This document shows positions 22,682 to 30,373 of a stretch of 64,000 bases of DNA, piece after piece (position 1 is the first letter of the stretch; each line of letters opens with the position of its first letter). The DNA is from CAZLYF01 sp964586835 (lineage in GTDB: Bacteria > Bacillota > Clostridia > Christensenellales > Aristaeellaceae). The notes under the pieces were generated by a model. The model searched no databases. It saw only the letters and a list, made by a program, of their open reading frames with translations, and was not told the DNA's origin. A program made the translations under genes and the position numbers. Where the stretch lies: NCBI GenBank assembly GCA_964586835.1, contig CAZPIC010000007.1, positions 1 through 64,000 on the forward strand, in the 5' to 3' direction.

Positions 22682-24076
22682 TTATTGCTGCGAAAAAGCG
22701 AGAACCATCTGCGGATCGCGCATATAGGGGAAAACCGCGCCAGGTAGATCGGAAACAGGAAGCACATCCTCGGACAGGCGCAGGCCAAGTACATCCGCCA
22801 TGAAACGCCTTCGCTCCAGGATCCGCCGCCAGGCCGCGGGCGACGCCTTTTCAATGGCCCTGCGGGTTTCCTTGTCTGCAAGAATGATGCCGTCCTCCGC
22901 GTGCGCAAAGAGATTGTCCTTTGGCTTTGCGGCTGTAAAGTCGCACTGAATCATCATGCCCGAACGCAGCGGAACCTCACAGCCCGGCTGGAAGGGTGTG
23001 TTGGTCCATTCGTCCGTATGGATCAGGTGCCCTGGATTAAGAGAGACGCCAAAGTCGGACAGTCCGCCCGCCGCGCTGTTTGTCGCGTCGTACACCTGCC
23101 CCCCTTTGACACCGATGGCAACCGTTTCATACCAGGCTGCAAGGACGCGAAAATACCGGTCATAGAACTCCCGCCGGGGCGCCGGCTCCTCGTCTGGCCC
23201 GTCCACATAGTAACCAATTTTATGACACAGGCTTCTGCGATAAGCCATGCCCAGTCCCACCACGTCCCCACGCTTGAGGCTTGTACCGGGCCTGGGGCTT
23301 GCCAGGGCGAGAGACACATTTTTTCCGAAGTTGATGTTCGGATGTACATTGATCGGCAGTCCGCCGATATTGAGGTATGTGCTGGCTTCTATTTCACTGA
23401 TGCCTTCTTGAAGATTTTCAAGCACCCGGAAGGAGGCCCTGGATGAAAGGGTGCCCGCGATTTCGTTGAGGAGCAGTTCCTTTGTTTCCAGCGTCATCCT
23501 CAGGCCGGATTCAAGCCCAGTCATCAGTTCGGTGGCGTTTGTCAGGTTTTCAAACGGCACAACGCTTAAAAGGCTCTCCATGATGAAGTAGGGAAGGTCA
23601 AAAGCCTTTTTTGGCGCCCGGTGATCGGACGGTGTGAACGCTTTCCACCCAATGACCCCCACCATGGAATGCTGATCAAGACCCGCCTCCCTCAGGCTGC
23701 TTTCAAGGGCATGCTCATGCGGCCTGGGCTGGCCCGGCAGGCTGAACGTTGGGCATACAAACATCTGGAATTCGTATCCAATGATGCCGCAATAATCCAC
23801 CCCTTCGTTTCCTACGATGATCGAGGGAGATCCGCTTTGCGGGATGACCAGCAGGGCTTCTTCGAACCGCGGGTCAAAGCCTGTGAAATACTCTATGTTG
23901 GAGAAGTGCTCCCGATCCGCGTAGACGACAAGATGCGTATACCCTTGCATCTTTGCCTGAGCACGGCGCACTCTTTGCCAGTATTCCGATCCGTCCAGCT
24001 CAGGAATACCTCTCAGATCCACATCAACTTGAAGGTTTGGGAATCCCTGGACCTTCTTTCGGACTACGTTTCGCAT
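22682..24076 (-). CDS. M24/creatinase-like protein with degenerate metal site
   Basis: The 464-residue protein has the two-domain layout of Xaa-Pro aminopeptidase and creatinase: an N-terminal domain to about 190 and a pita-bread domain after SGLRMTLETKELL. In active peptidases the segment after GD carries two metal-binding Asp; here it reads GDVVGLGMAYRRSLCHKIGY (270-289) without them. His350 in NPGHLIHTDEW and GMMIQCDF near 373-380 align with the remaining ligand region. Creatinase itself works without metal, so a C-N hydrolase role is possible; a non-catalytic role cannot be excluded. The start at 24076 follows AAAGGAG, 16 bases after the lacI stop. Confidence 0.75.
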   Translation of the reverse strand: MRNVVRKKVQGFPNLQVDVDLRGIPELDGSEYWQRVRRAQAKMQGYTHLVVYADREHFSNIEYFTGFDPRFEEALLVIPQSGSPSIIVGNEGVDYCGIIGYEFQMFVCPTFSLPGQPRPHEHALESSLREAGLDQHSMVGVIGWKAFTPSDHRAPKKAFDLPYFIMESLLSVVPFENLTNATELMTGLESGLRMTLETKELLLNEIAGTLSSRASFRVLENLQEGISEIEASTYLNIGGLPINVHPNINFGKNVSLALASPRPGTSLKRGDVVGLGMAYRRSLCHKIGYYVDGPDEEPAPRREFYDRYFRVLAAWYETVAIGVKGGQVYDATNSAAGGLSDFGVSLNPGHLIHTDEWTNTPFQPGCEVPLRSGMMIQCDFTAAKPKDNLFAHAEDGIILADKETRRAIEKASPAAWRRILERRRFMADVLGLRLSEDVLPVSDLPGAVFPYMRDPQMVLAFSQQ

Positions 24077-24092
24077 GTCAACAAGTCTCCTT

Positions 24093-25133
24093 TCAGAAAT
24101 CAGAAGAGCGTCCGGTCGAATCCTTGAGCAGCAGGGTGCTTTCAAGGACCGTATTGGGAATCCTGTAAGCAGGATCCTCAAGCTTCATCAACAGCTGATC
24201 CATGGCAATGCGCCCCATTTCATACGATGGGGGTTGCACCGTTGTGATCCTGGGGGTCAGGGCCTCCGATATGACACTGTTGTCAAACCCGCTGATTGAA
24301 ATGTCATCCGGCACCTTGAGCCCCAGGGCGTGCGCTGCCTTGATTGCCCCTGCGGCAATGTTGTCGTTGCCGCAGACAATAGCCGTGGGCTGTGGCCTTT
24401 GCTTCAGCACTTCCGTGGTCAGCTCATACCCGCTGTCAAGGCTGTAGTCTCCAAAGCGCACACAGCGCTCGTCCAAGCTTAAGCCCGCGTCCCTCAGCGC
24501 TGTCCGAAAGCCCTTTTCGCGCCTGATCATGTGGGTTTGCTCAGAAAAGCCGCCGATGAGCGCAAAACGCCTGTGTCCCCAGCGGTATAGCTGTGTCACC
24601 AGGGAGTACACAGGGCTTTGGTTGTCAAAATCGACCGTCTCAGCCCTTCGTATGTCTTCAGAGGAACCGATGATCACAAAGGGAAACCCATAGTAGTCAA
24701 GCAGAGAAACAGCGGCGGAGTCGATGATCCAGGCAGACAGGAGAACAATGCCATCCGTACTCTTGCTTCGAATACTCTCTTCTATGACTTTCAGCGTATG
24801 GGCATTGTCATCCTTTGAGGCAATCCGCATCTGCAGGCTGAGGTCTGTGGCTTTGATCCTGTCGTTGAGCGCCTGGATGATCGGCTGTTCGTATCCCCAG
24901 GTCGAAGCGACGATCGGGGTTTCTGTGATAAGGAATAAGGTGACCGCTTTGGATTTTCCCAGCGCAAAATTGCGGGCGATATGATTTGGTAAATATTGCA
25001 GGGCATCAATGGCCTTTTGAATTTTGATACGGTTCATTTCACGAACCGTGCCCCCATTGAGATACTTTGAGACCGTACCTAAGGAGACTCCGGCTAGCGT
25101 TGCTACATCTCGTAAAGTTGAGGCTCTCTTCAT
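24093..25133 (-). CDS. LacI family transcriptional regulator
   Basis: The 346-residue protein has an N-terminal helix-turn-helix (LRDVATLAGVSLGTVSKYLN at about 7-26), the hinge YLPNHIARNFALGKSKAVTL, and a periplasmic-binding-like effector domain with TAIVCGNDNIAAGAIKAAHA and SISGFDNSVISEALTPRITT. It should bind a sugar effector and control the operon it heads. ATG at 25133 follows AAGGGAATCC; a GTG at 25148 lacks a ribosome binding site. The perfect operator just upstream indicates autoregulation, with control of the downstream transporter genes through the same promoter. Confidence 0.95.
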   Translation of the reverse strand: MKRASTLRDVATLAGVSLGTVSKYLNGGTVREMNRIKIQKAIDALQYLPNHIARNFALGKSKAVTLFLITETPIVASTWGYEQPIIQALNDRIKATDLSLQMRIASKDDNAHTLKVIEESIRSKSTDGIVLLSAWIIDSAAVSLLDYYGFPFVIIGSSEDIRRAETVDFDNQSPVYSLVTQLYRWGHRRFALIGGFSEQTHMIRREKGFRTALRDAGLSLDERCVRFGDYSLDSGYELTTEVLKQRPQPTAIVCGNDNIAAGAIKAAHALGLKVPDDISISGFDNSVISEALTPRITTVQPPSYEMGRIAMDQLLMKLEDPAYRIPNTVLESTLLLKDSTGRSSDF

Positions 25134-25164
25134 GGATTCCCTTCGCACCCGTGTTGTCCAGCGT

Positions 25165-25182
25165 AAATGAACCGGTTCATTT
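25165..25182. promoter_or_regulatory. LacI operator, perfect 18-bp palindrome
   Basis: AAATGAACCGGTTCATTT is fully self-complementary with the central CG typical of LacI-family sites. It begins 7 bases after the -10 of the lacI promoter, so binding would block initiation. Confidence 0.8.
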
Positions 25183-25189
25183 TAAAGCT

Positions 25190-25217
25190 ATTATACCATG
25201 CATTTTGCGCAAGTCAA
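25190..25217 (-). promoter_or_regulatory. lacI-transporter operon promoter
   Basis: On the minus strand TTGACT (25212-25217), 16 bases, TATAAT (25190-25195). Confidence 0.75.
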
Positions 25218-25334
25218 TATGCTTTTAAAATCTTCTTTGGGGTTTTTTTCTGCTCCAGGTCCTCGAAAGGGTCATGGCCCTGCAGGGCAGGGGATTTGCC
25301 GTCTCCTGCCCATAGGCCTTATGAAGGGGAGTGC

Positions 25335-26852
25335 CTAGTGACCGTCTTGACAGCTTTCATGTGAAGCAGGGGCCGGTTCAGGCGGGACGACCCTGTCGTA
25401 TCTCTCGTCCAGCAGGGTCAGGAGCATAGTTTCATAGGGTGTTTTAGTCATGGAGTCTACAAGACCCCGGAACACAGACGGGCTTTGCCCGCTTACCAGC
25501 TGAACGCCCTTGCGGTTCCCTTCCACCAAAAAGGTATCGTGCCGTGAATCCACATTCCAGAAAATCAGATGGGGCAGCGCATAGCCCGCCTGCGCAAATT
25601 CCGTCTCCATCACAAGCAGGAAGTCGGCTGTTTGGCCCTGCGTGCCGACGGCGGCGTCGATTTCCATGTCGCTGATGACCAGCAGCGCCTTGGGCATCTC
25701 TTCCGCAGGGACGCTATGTTCAACCGCCACGCTCAGAATCTTGCGAAACGCCGCTGCCAGGTTTGTGTTTTGCTCCCAGTCCGCGCCTATCATGTTGTTT
25801 ACTTTTTCCCTGAGGGTATCCCCATCCAGTTTCACAAAGGAAGGATTGGAAGAAAAAGTCATGAACAGGTTTCTGTAGGGGCCGGCATTGCGCTCGGCGA
25901 AGTACACACCCAGGCCGATCGCTGTTGCCATCGGTCTGCCTGACATGGAACCTGAGACGTCGGCCATCACCATGATGCTGTGAGATGCGCCGTTTAGATA
26001 GTCAGGCAGCGCTTTCCACTGCGCTTCCAGCACTTCATCCTCGTCGCCTTCCTGATAGAGGATCTTCTCGACAATATTGTAGGGAAACAGGGCTGCCGCG
26101 TGTATTTTTTCGCGGCCTGCCGAAACGTCCCTAAGGTATTGTGCGAAACGCTCCCCATCCCGCTTCTTAAATGCCCCCCGGTAATGGGTCATCGCGACAG
26201 AAGGGACGCTGCCATAGTTGATGTTCTCCCAGACGTTGCTGGACATTTTTCTCTCAACCACGTCCAGGCTCCCCCGAAGGGCGGAGAGTGTTTTTCTGTA
26301 ATCCTTCTCTGTCCAGCCAAAGGCCTTCGCGAACCAAAGACCCAGTCTGCGGGCGGCCCTGGAAGAGGCATTGGTGGACGGCATCCACTTTGCTAAAAGG
26401 CTGACATGGGGTGCGTTCTCCGCGCACAAAGCCCTGTCCGCCTCAAGCTGGGACTGCACAGCATGCAACATGGTCTCTTCACAGGGCGTGTCCTTGAGTA
26501 CAAACAAGCTGTCCCACCTGTTGAAATAGGCAACATTGCCCAGATTCGCCTTCACCCACCCAGGGTATTTCGCTGCCAGCCATCGCAATGCGATTTGAAA
26601 CGTCCTTCGCTCACCAAGCCCACCGCGAATATCCCCCAGATAAAACAAAAGCTTCACCGTCAAAAGGGGGTCCTCCTCGAAGGCACGCGCCATCTTCCGC
26701 TCAATTTCCTGTTCGCTTCGCGAGCGCAGGGCTCCTGCCGTACCAAAAAAATCCAGCACAGAGCTGACGCCGACAGACCTGTATGCCAGCTGCAGGTTCT
26801 CTGTCACGGTACGGTTTGCTTCCCTGCCTATGGCATCAATGAAACGGTCCAT
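25335..26852 (-). CDS. DUF2828 family protein with von Willebrand-type domain
   Basis: The 505-residue protein is an all-helical N-terminal repeat region followed by a von Willebrand A-like domain. DPLLTVKLLFYLGDIRGGLG near 61-80 is the family signature. MVMADVSGSMSGRP near 290-303 is a MIDAS metal site with the DxSxS pattern, and LLVISDMEID near 390 supplies the second strand. DUF2828 proteins resemble TROVE/Ro60 proteins, which bind small structured RNAs, but no function has been shown for the bacterial family that I know of. The start follows AGGATGAGGACGA. It is monocistronic with its own promoter and a structured leader. Confidence 0.88.
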   Translation of the reverse strand: MDRFIDAIGREANRTVTENLQLAYRSVGVSSVLDFFGTAGALRSRSEQEIERKMARAFEEDPLLTVKLLFYLGDIRGGLGERRTFQIALRWLAAKYPGWVKANLGNVAYFNRWDSLFVLKDTPCEETMLHAVQSQLEADRALCAENAPHVSLLAKWMPSTNASSRAARRLGLWFAKAFGWTEKDYRKTLSALRGSLDVVERKMSSNVWENINYGSVPSVAMTHYRGAFKKRDGERFAQYLRDVSAGREKIHAAALFPYNIVEKILYQEGDEDEVLEAQWKALPDYLNGASHSIMVMADVSGSMSGRPMATAIGLGVYFAERNAGPYRNLFMTFSSNPSFVKLDGDTLREKVNNMIGADWEQNTNLAAAFRKILSVAVEHSVPAEEMPKALLVISDMEIDAAVGTQGQTADFLLVMETEFAQAGYALPHLIFWNVDSRHDTFLVEGNRKGVQLVSGQSPSVFRGLVDSMTKTPYETMLLTLLDERYDRVVPPEPAPASHESCQDGH

Positions 26853-26870
26853 TCGTCCTCATCCTAATAA

Positions 26871-26976
26871 CTAGACCCTCTGTGAACCTAATCACGATGA
26901 AGGATTGCTGCAAGGGTCTATACACGGCGCATGTTGTGATTCTGCGAATCAACTGAAGGCTTGCTGTACGCGCCGT
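26871..26976 (-). ncRNA. two-stem structured leader of the DUF2828 gene
   Basis: The leader predicted from the promoter at 26986-27015 begins with ACGGCGC/GCGCCGT arms (26924-26930 and 26970-26976) enclosing a GATTC/GAATC hairpin, then a second stem TAGACCCT/AGGGTCTA (26872-26879 and 26913-26920) that ends 4 bases before the region of the ribosome binding site. Both stems are perfect. It may control translation or be an RNA partner of the encoded protein. No T run is present. Confidence 0.4.
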
Positions 26977-26985
26977 CAGGCAAAC

Positions 26986-27015
26986 AGCATACTATCCGCT
27001 GATCCACACCGTCAA
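26986..27015 (-). promoter_or_regulatory. DUF2828 gene promoter
   Basis: On the minus strand TTGACG (27010-27015), 18 bases, TATGCT (26986-26991). The start would fall near 26979, right at the first stem of the leader. From 27016 to 27323 I see no gene or other clear signal. Confidence 0.5.
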
Positions 27016-27323
27016 CCGACCGCGTGCGGTCCTGCATTGGCACAAAGAAAAATCGCACCTCATAAAAGATGAGCGCGAAGCACGTGACTCAGGAATGAAA
27101 AGGAAGCCGTATCCATGAGAATAAGCATGAAGCCTTGCTTCATTACGTGAGGTGATTGGCAAAAGCGGTCTTGTGTATCCTTCCGATCTCCACAGGAAAC
27201 GGGTTATAGGCTTCTGGCCCAGGGTATGCGGTCGGATTCCCTGCTCAGCACAGCGGATCCTGCAAGATCATGCGTCGTTCCCATTCTCCTAAGATTTTGG
27301 GAAGCATCCCGCTTCCGGTGTTT

Positions 27324-28151
27324 TCACGGAAGGAGGTGAGGAGCCTCTGGGGTTTCCTCTTCCATGAGACCCAAATGGGCCAAAAAGAACCGAACGGCGA
27401 CAAGCTGCGTTTGTACTCTTTTCGAAAAAGGATCGTCGCGGGAGGTCTCCACCGTAATCACAGGGATGCCGAGAAGGTCTGAAACTTCTCGATTGATGCT
27501 GCCGGACGGTGGCGAGGCAAAGAGCTGAAATCCACCTTTATCCTTCTTCTGCCCAAAGACGTCCAAAAATTCAAAAACGAGGTCCCCCACCACATCCAGA
27601 CGGGTACACACGAGTGCGTTTCGAAGATCATCCCCGGAGCCCCGGGGGGCGGAAGCCTCATGGAGGTCAAGGACCAAGATCGGCTGCCTGTCCCGGATGT
27701 CCTCAAAGATCGCAAAAGCAGCCCGTTCAACCAGGGTTCCGTCAGGCCTTCCAGGAAAGGCCCGGTTCAGATCCCCCTGTGAAGCAAAGAGGCGCGAGCC
27801 CTCGCGTACACCCTCCACGTTGGCCGGGCTTAGGATATACAGTTTGCCTGCTGTGAGCCTGTCCCGCGCCAGGTGTTCTGCTGCAGCCACCCCTGCCGGC
27901 TCGTCCCCATGAATGCCTGCAACCACATAGAGCCCGGGCCCATCGATTGGGCCTTCGATGAGCCGGACGCAGCTGTGGGCAGCCCCATGGCCGAACGTGA
28001 GGGCTTGTATCAGGAGCGCACAGACAGCCAGTAAGGCTGCCCTTCCCGCGGTGCCCGCTGAAATTCCGATGGTGTTTCGATCCACGGGACCTGGATGGAA
28101 AGGCTCCCTGCCCGACGTTTTAAGGCACCGCCCTCTCCTCACCCATCCCAC
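27324..28151 (-). CDS. exported succinylglutamate desuccinylase/aspartoacylase-like protein
   Basis: The protein carries the M14-type zinc site of the AstE/AspA family: GIHGDEP (His81, Glu84 if the 28151 start is used), SQGDLNRAFPG near 124-134 with the substrate Arg, and LDLHEAS (His164). These enzymes remove acyl groups from amino acids or peptides. A hydrophobic segment at about 38-54 looks like a signal peptide or anchor, unlike the cytoplasmic classical enzymes. The start is uncertain: a GTG at 28151 overlaps the preceding small gene, and no good ribosome binding site decides it. No arginine-catabolic genes are nearby. Confidence 0.75.
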   Translation of the reverse strand: MGWVRRGRCLKTSGREPFHPGPVDRNTIGISAGTAGRAALLAVCALLIQALTFGHGAAHSCVRLIEGPIDGPGLYVVAGIHGDEPAGVAAAEHLARDRLTAGKLYILSPANVEGVREGSRLFASQGDLNRAFPGRPDGTLVERAAFAIFEDIRDRQPILVLDLHEASAPRGSGDDLRNALVCTRLDVVGDLVFEFLDVFGQKKDKGGFQLFASPPSGSINREVSDLLGIPVITVETSRDDPFSKRVQTQLVAVRFFLAHLGLMEEETPEAPHLLP

Positions 28152-28444
28152 TCCATGTTTGACAGGCTCTCAATAGATTTGCCGGCCATGTTTTCGCTTT
28201 CAGCAGCCTGTGCCCGGCTTCTCCCCCGCCTTAGACTGGCCTTTGCTCCTCTACTGAGCAATACGCTGATCACAAAGCCAAGCGTCGTCCCCTGCTTCTT
28301 TGCGATGGCCTTCAGCATTCTCACAAGGTCGCGGGGCAGGTACAGCACGATGCGAACCTGCCCTTCTCCTGGTGCCTGGTACTCGCTGTCGTCCACAAGA
28401 CTCCCTTTCTGCGCCCCTTGGGCACGCTGTTCTTCACCCATCAT
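28139..28444 (-). CDS. small ribbon-helix-helix-like protein
   Basis: The 101-residue protein has a central segment VRIVLYLPRDLVRMLKAIAK, then KQGTTLGFVISVLLSR, which has the strand-helix-helix rhythm of ribbon-helix-helix DNA-binding or antitoxin proteins, followed by a basic RRGRSRAQ stretch. Its stop overlaps the next gene, so it may be coupled to it. The start region has only a weak ribosome binding site. Function is not recognised; no toxin-like gene is adjacent. Confidence 0.5.
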   Translation of the reverse strand: MMGEEQRAQGAQKGSLVDDSEYQAPGEGQVRIVLYLPRDLVRMLKAIAKKQGTTLGFVISVLLSRGAKASLRRGRSRAQAAESENMAGKSIESLSNMEWDG

Positions 28445-29012
28445 ACTATTCAGCGCCGCTTTCCGATTCTCCTGCTCCGACGATCATTTCCCTTGCGTCC
28501 TGCGTTTTTCTCCCCGGTGATCAACAAGCGCCAGGAGCCCCAGCCTTCGCTTTCATAGAAAAAAGCCGGAACACACTGGCTGAAATGTTGCCATCAATTC
28601 CGAACAAACGCCGCGTGATGACACTTAAGAAGGCGGGCATGAAGGAGTACCAGCGAACCTGCAGGCTTGGCGTCCGCCCGCTCAGGACAGTTTGCTCCCC
28701 TTTAACAAACAGCTGTGCACAACGTCTCCTCTCCACAACGCACGCATCCTCTCTGGGATCGGGCCTCCACAAGGCAAGCACTTCCTCCGCCTGCAGCCCC
28801 ACATGAGCAGATGCCATCGGTGATGCACGGTACACAGCGTCAATCTGACTCCATGCAGGCCCGATAAACGGACAGATTCGTGGAGGATTTTCCCCGTCCG
28901 ATTGTTAAGGCTGGGCTTTGGTACCTATGGCCTAAAGGACCCCTGTGCCAGAAAAACCAAGAAAAAAGACCGTGTCGGGTCTATGCACCCTGTATTTTTA
29001 GGGTTCTTTTTG
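28445..29012. other. intergenic stretch without supported gene
   Basis: About 570 bases. A minus-strand frame of 104 codons at 28521-28835 has no ribosome binding site and no recognised motif. Near the right end, ACCCT/AGGGT (about 28987-29006) followed by a T-rich run forms a possible terminator on the plus strand. Confidence 0.4.
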
Positions 29013-29022
29013 ATCGCCTGTC

Positions 29023-29052
29023 TTGCAAGGCGCGAAGACGCCTCTGTATGAT
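29023..29052 (+). promoter_or_regulatory. lysA promoter
   Basis: TTGCAA (29023-29028), 18 bases, TATGAT (29047-29052), 55 bases before the start. Confidence 0.55.
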
Positions 29053-29107
29053 TTAGCTCTGACTATAGGACGGCGGCCAAACACTGCCCTGTCCCAAAGG
29101 AGCGCCC

Positions 29108-30373
29108 ATGCCTAATGACACGCTCAGCGATGAGGTCTTCCGCAGCGCAGCGGATCTTTTCCCCACTCCCTTTCATCTCTATGATGAGGCGGGTATCCGC
29201 GCTGCCTCCCGCAGGGTAGCCCGCGCGTTTTCGTGGGCCCCGGATTTCAGGCAGTATTTCGCTGTCAAGGCCCTTCCCAACCCTTCCATCCTTCAGATCC
29301 TCCTGGAGGAGGGCTGTGGGCTGGACTGCTCGTCTATGACGGAGCTCTTGCTGGCACAGCGGCTCGGCGTCCGCGACGGAGACATTATGTTCAGCGCAAA
29401 CGCGATGCCTCCCGAGGAGTTTGACCTGGCCAGAGAGCTGGGCGCCATCATCAACCTGGACGACATCAGCGACATTGAAACGCTCAGGGACCACGGAGGT
29501 GTTCCAGAGACCATCAGCGTTCGCTTTAATCCTGGCGGTGAATTTGGGGACGACAACAGCATCATGGGAAGCCCCAGGGACAGCAAGTACGGGTGGACGC
29601 GTCACCAGCTCGCGCCCGGGCTTAAGGCGCTTAAGCGGCTGGGCGCCAGGCGCTTTGGCTTACACGCAATGCTGGCCAGTAACATCAACCACGAAGGCTA
29701 CTATACTGCTCTCGCCACACTGCTGTTCAAAACCGCGCGCCAGGTGGCAGAGGAAGCCGCTCTCCCCCTCGCTTTTGTCAACCTTTCGGGCGGCTTTGGG
29801 ATTCCCTATCTGCCCGGGGAACCGGCAGCGGATGTCGAAGTCGCCGGACAGCGCGTCGAAGCCCTCTATAAAGAATATTTAGGCCACTTCGAATCAACAG
29901 GCGTTGGCATCCGCACTGAGATGGGGCGATATATCACCGGTCCCTATGGCTGGCTCGTCACCCGCGCCATGCATGAAAAAAAGATCCACAAGCACTACAT
30001 CGGCGTAGACGCCTGCGCAGCCAACCTTCTCCGGCCTGCGATGTATGGCGCCTACCATCACATCAGCGTGGTCGGCAAACGGGACTTGCCCGCCACGGAA
30101 ACCTATGACATCACGGGCTGTCTGTGTGAAAACAACGACAAGTTTGCCATCGACCGCCTGCTCCCGCCCATTGCTCTGGGAGACCTTCTGCTCATCCATG
30201 ACGCAGGCGCCCACGGGCATTCCATGGGCTACCAGTACAACGGCAGGCTGCGCGGCGCGGAGGTGCTCAGGCAACGGGACGGCAGCTTCCGTCTGATCCG
30301 CCGGGCAGAGACGGCGGAGGACTACTTCGCGACGCTTGAGTGGCCCGCAGACCGGCTACTACCCCTCGCGTAG
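29108..30373 (+). CDS. lysA: diaminopimelate decarboxylase
   Basis: This fold-type III PLP enzyme should convert meso-diaminopimelate to lysine. The 421-residue protein has QYFAVKALPNPSILQILLEE with the PLP lysine near 54, GLHAMLASN near 187, NLSGGFGIPY near 235, TEMGRYITGPYG near 276 and GCLCENNDKFA near 342, where Cys-Glu of the neighbouring subunit completes the active site. CENND replaces the more common CESSD/CETGD. The phosphate loop and the HIS region match the clostridial variant of LysA. AAAGGAGCGCCC precedes the start. It stands alone, and its end overlaps the convergent DUF362 gene by 15 bases. Confidence 0.87.
   Translation: MPNDTLSDEVFRSAADLFPTPFHLYDEAGIRAASRRVARAFSWAPDFRQYFAVKALPNPSILQILLEEGCGLDCSSMTELLLAQRLGVRDGDIMFSANAMPPEEFDLARELGAIINLDDISDIETLRDHGGVPETISVRFNPGGEFGDDNSIMGSPRDSKYGWTRHQLAPGLKALKRLGARRFGLHAMLASNINHEGYYTALATLLFKTARQVAEEAALPLAFVNLSGGFGIPYLPGEPAADVEVAGQRVEALYKEYLGHFESTGVGIRTEMGRYITGPYGWLVTRAMHEKKIHKHYIGVDACAANLLRPAMYGAYHHISVVGKRDLPATETYDITGCLCENNDKFAIDRLLPPIALGDLLLIHDAGAHGHSMGYQYNGRLRGAEVLRQRDGSFRLIRRAETAEDYFATLEWPADRLLPLA

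Noticed and set aside
28521..28835. 104-codon minus-strand frame
   Set aside because: No ribosome binding site, no motif and no promoter; kept only as a note on the intergenic region.
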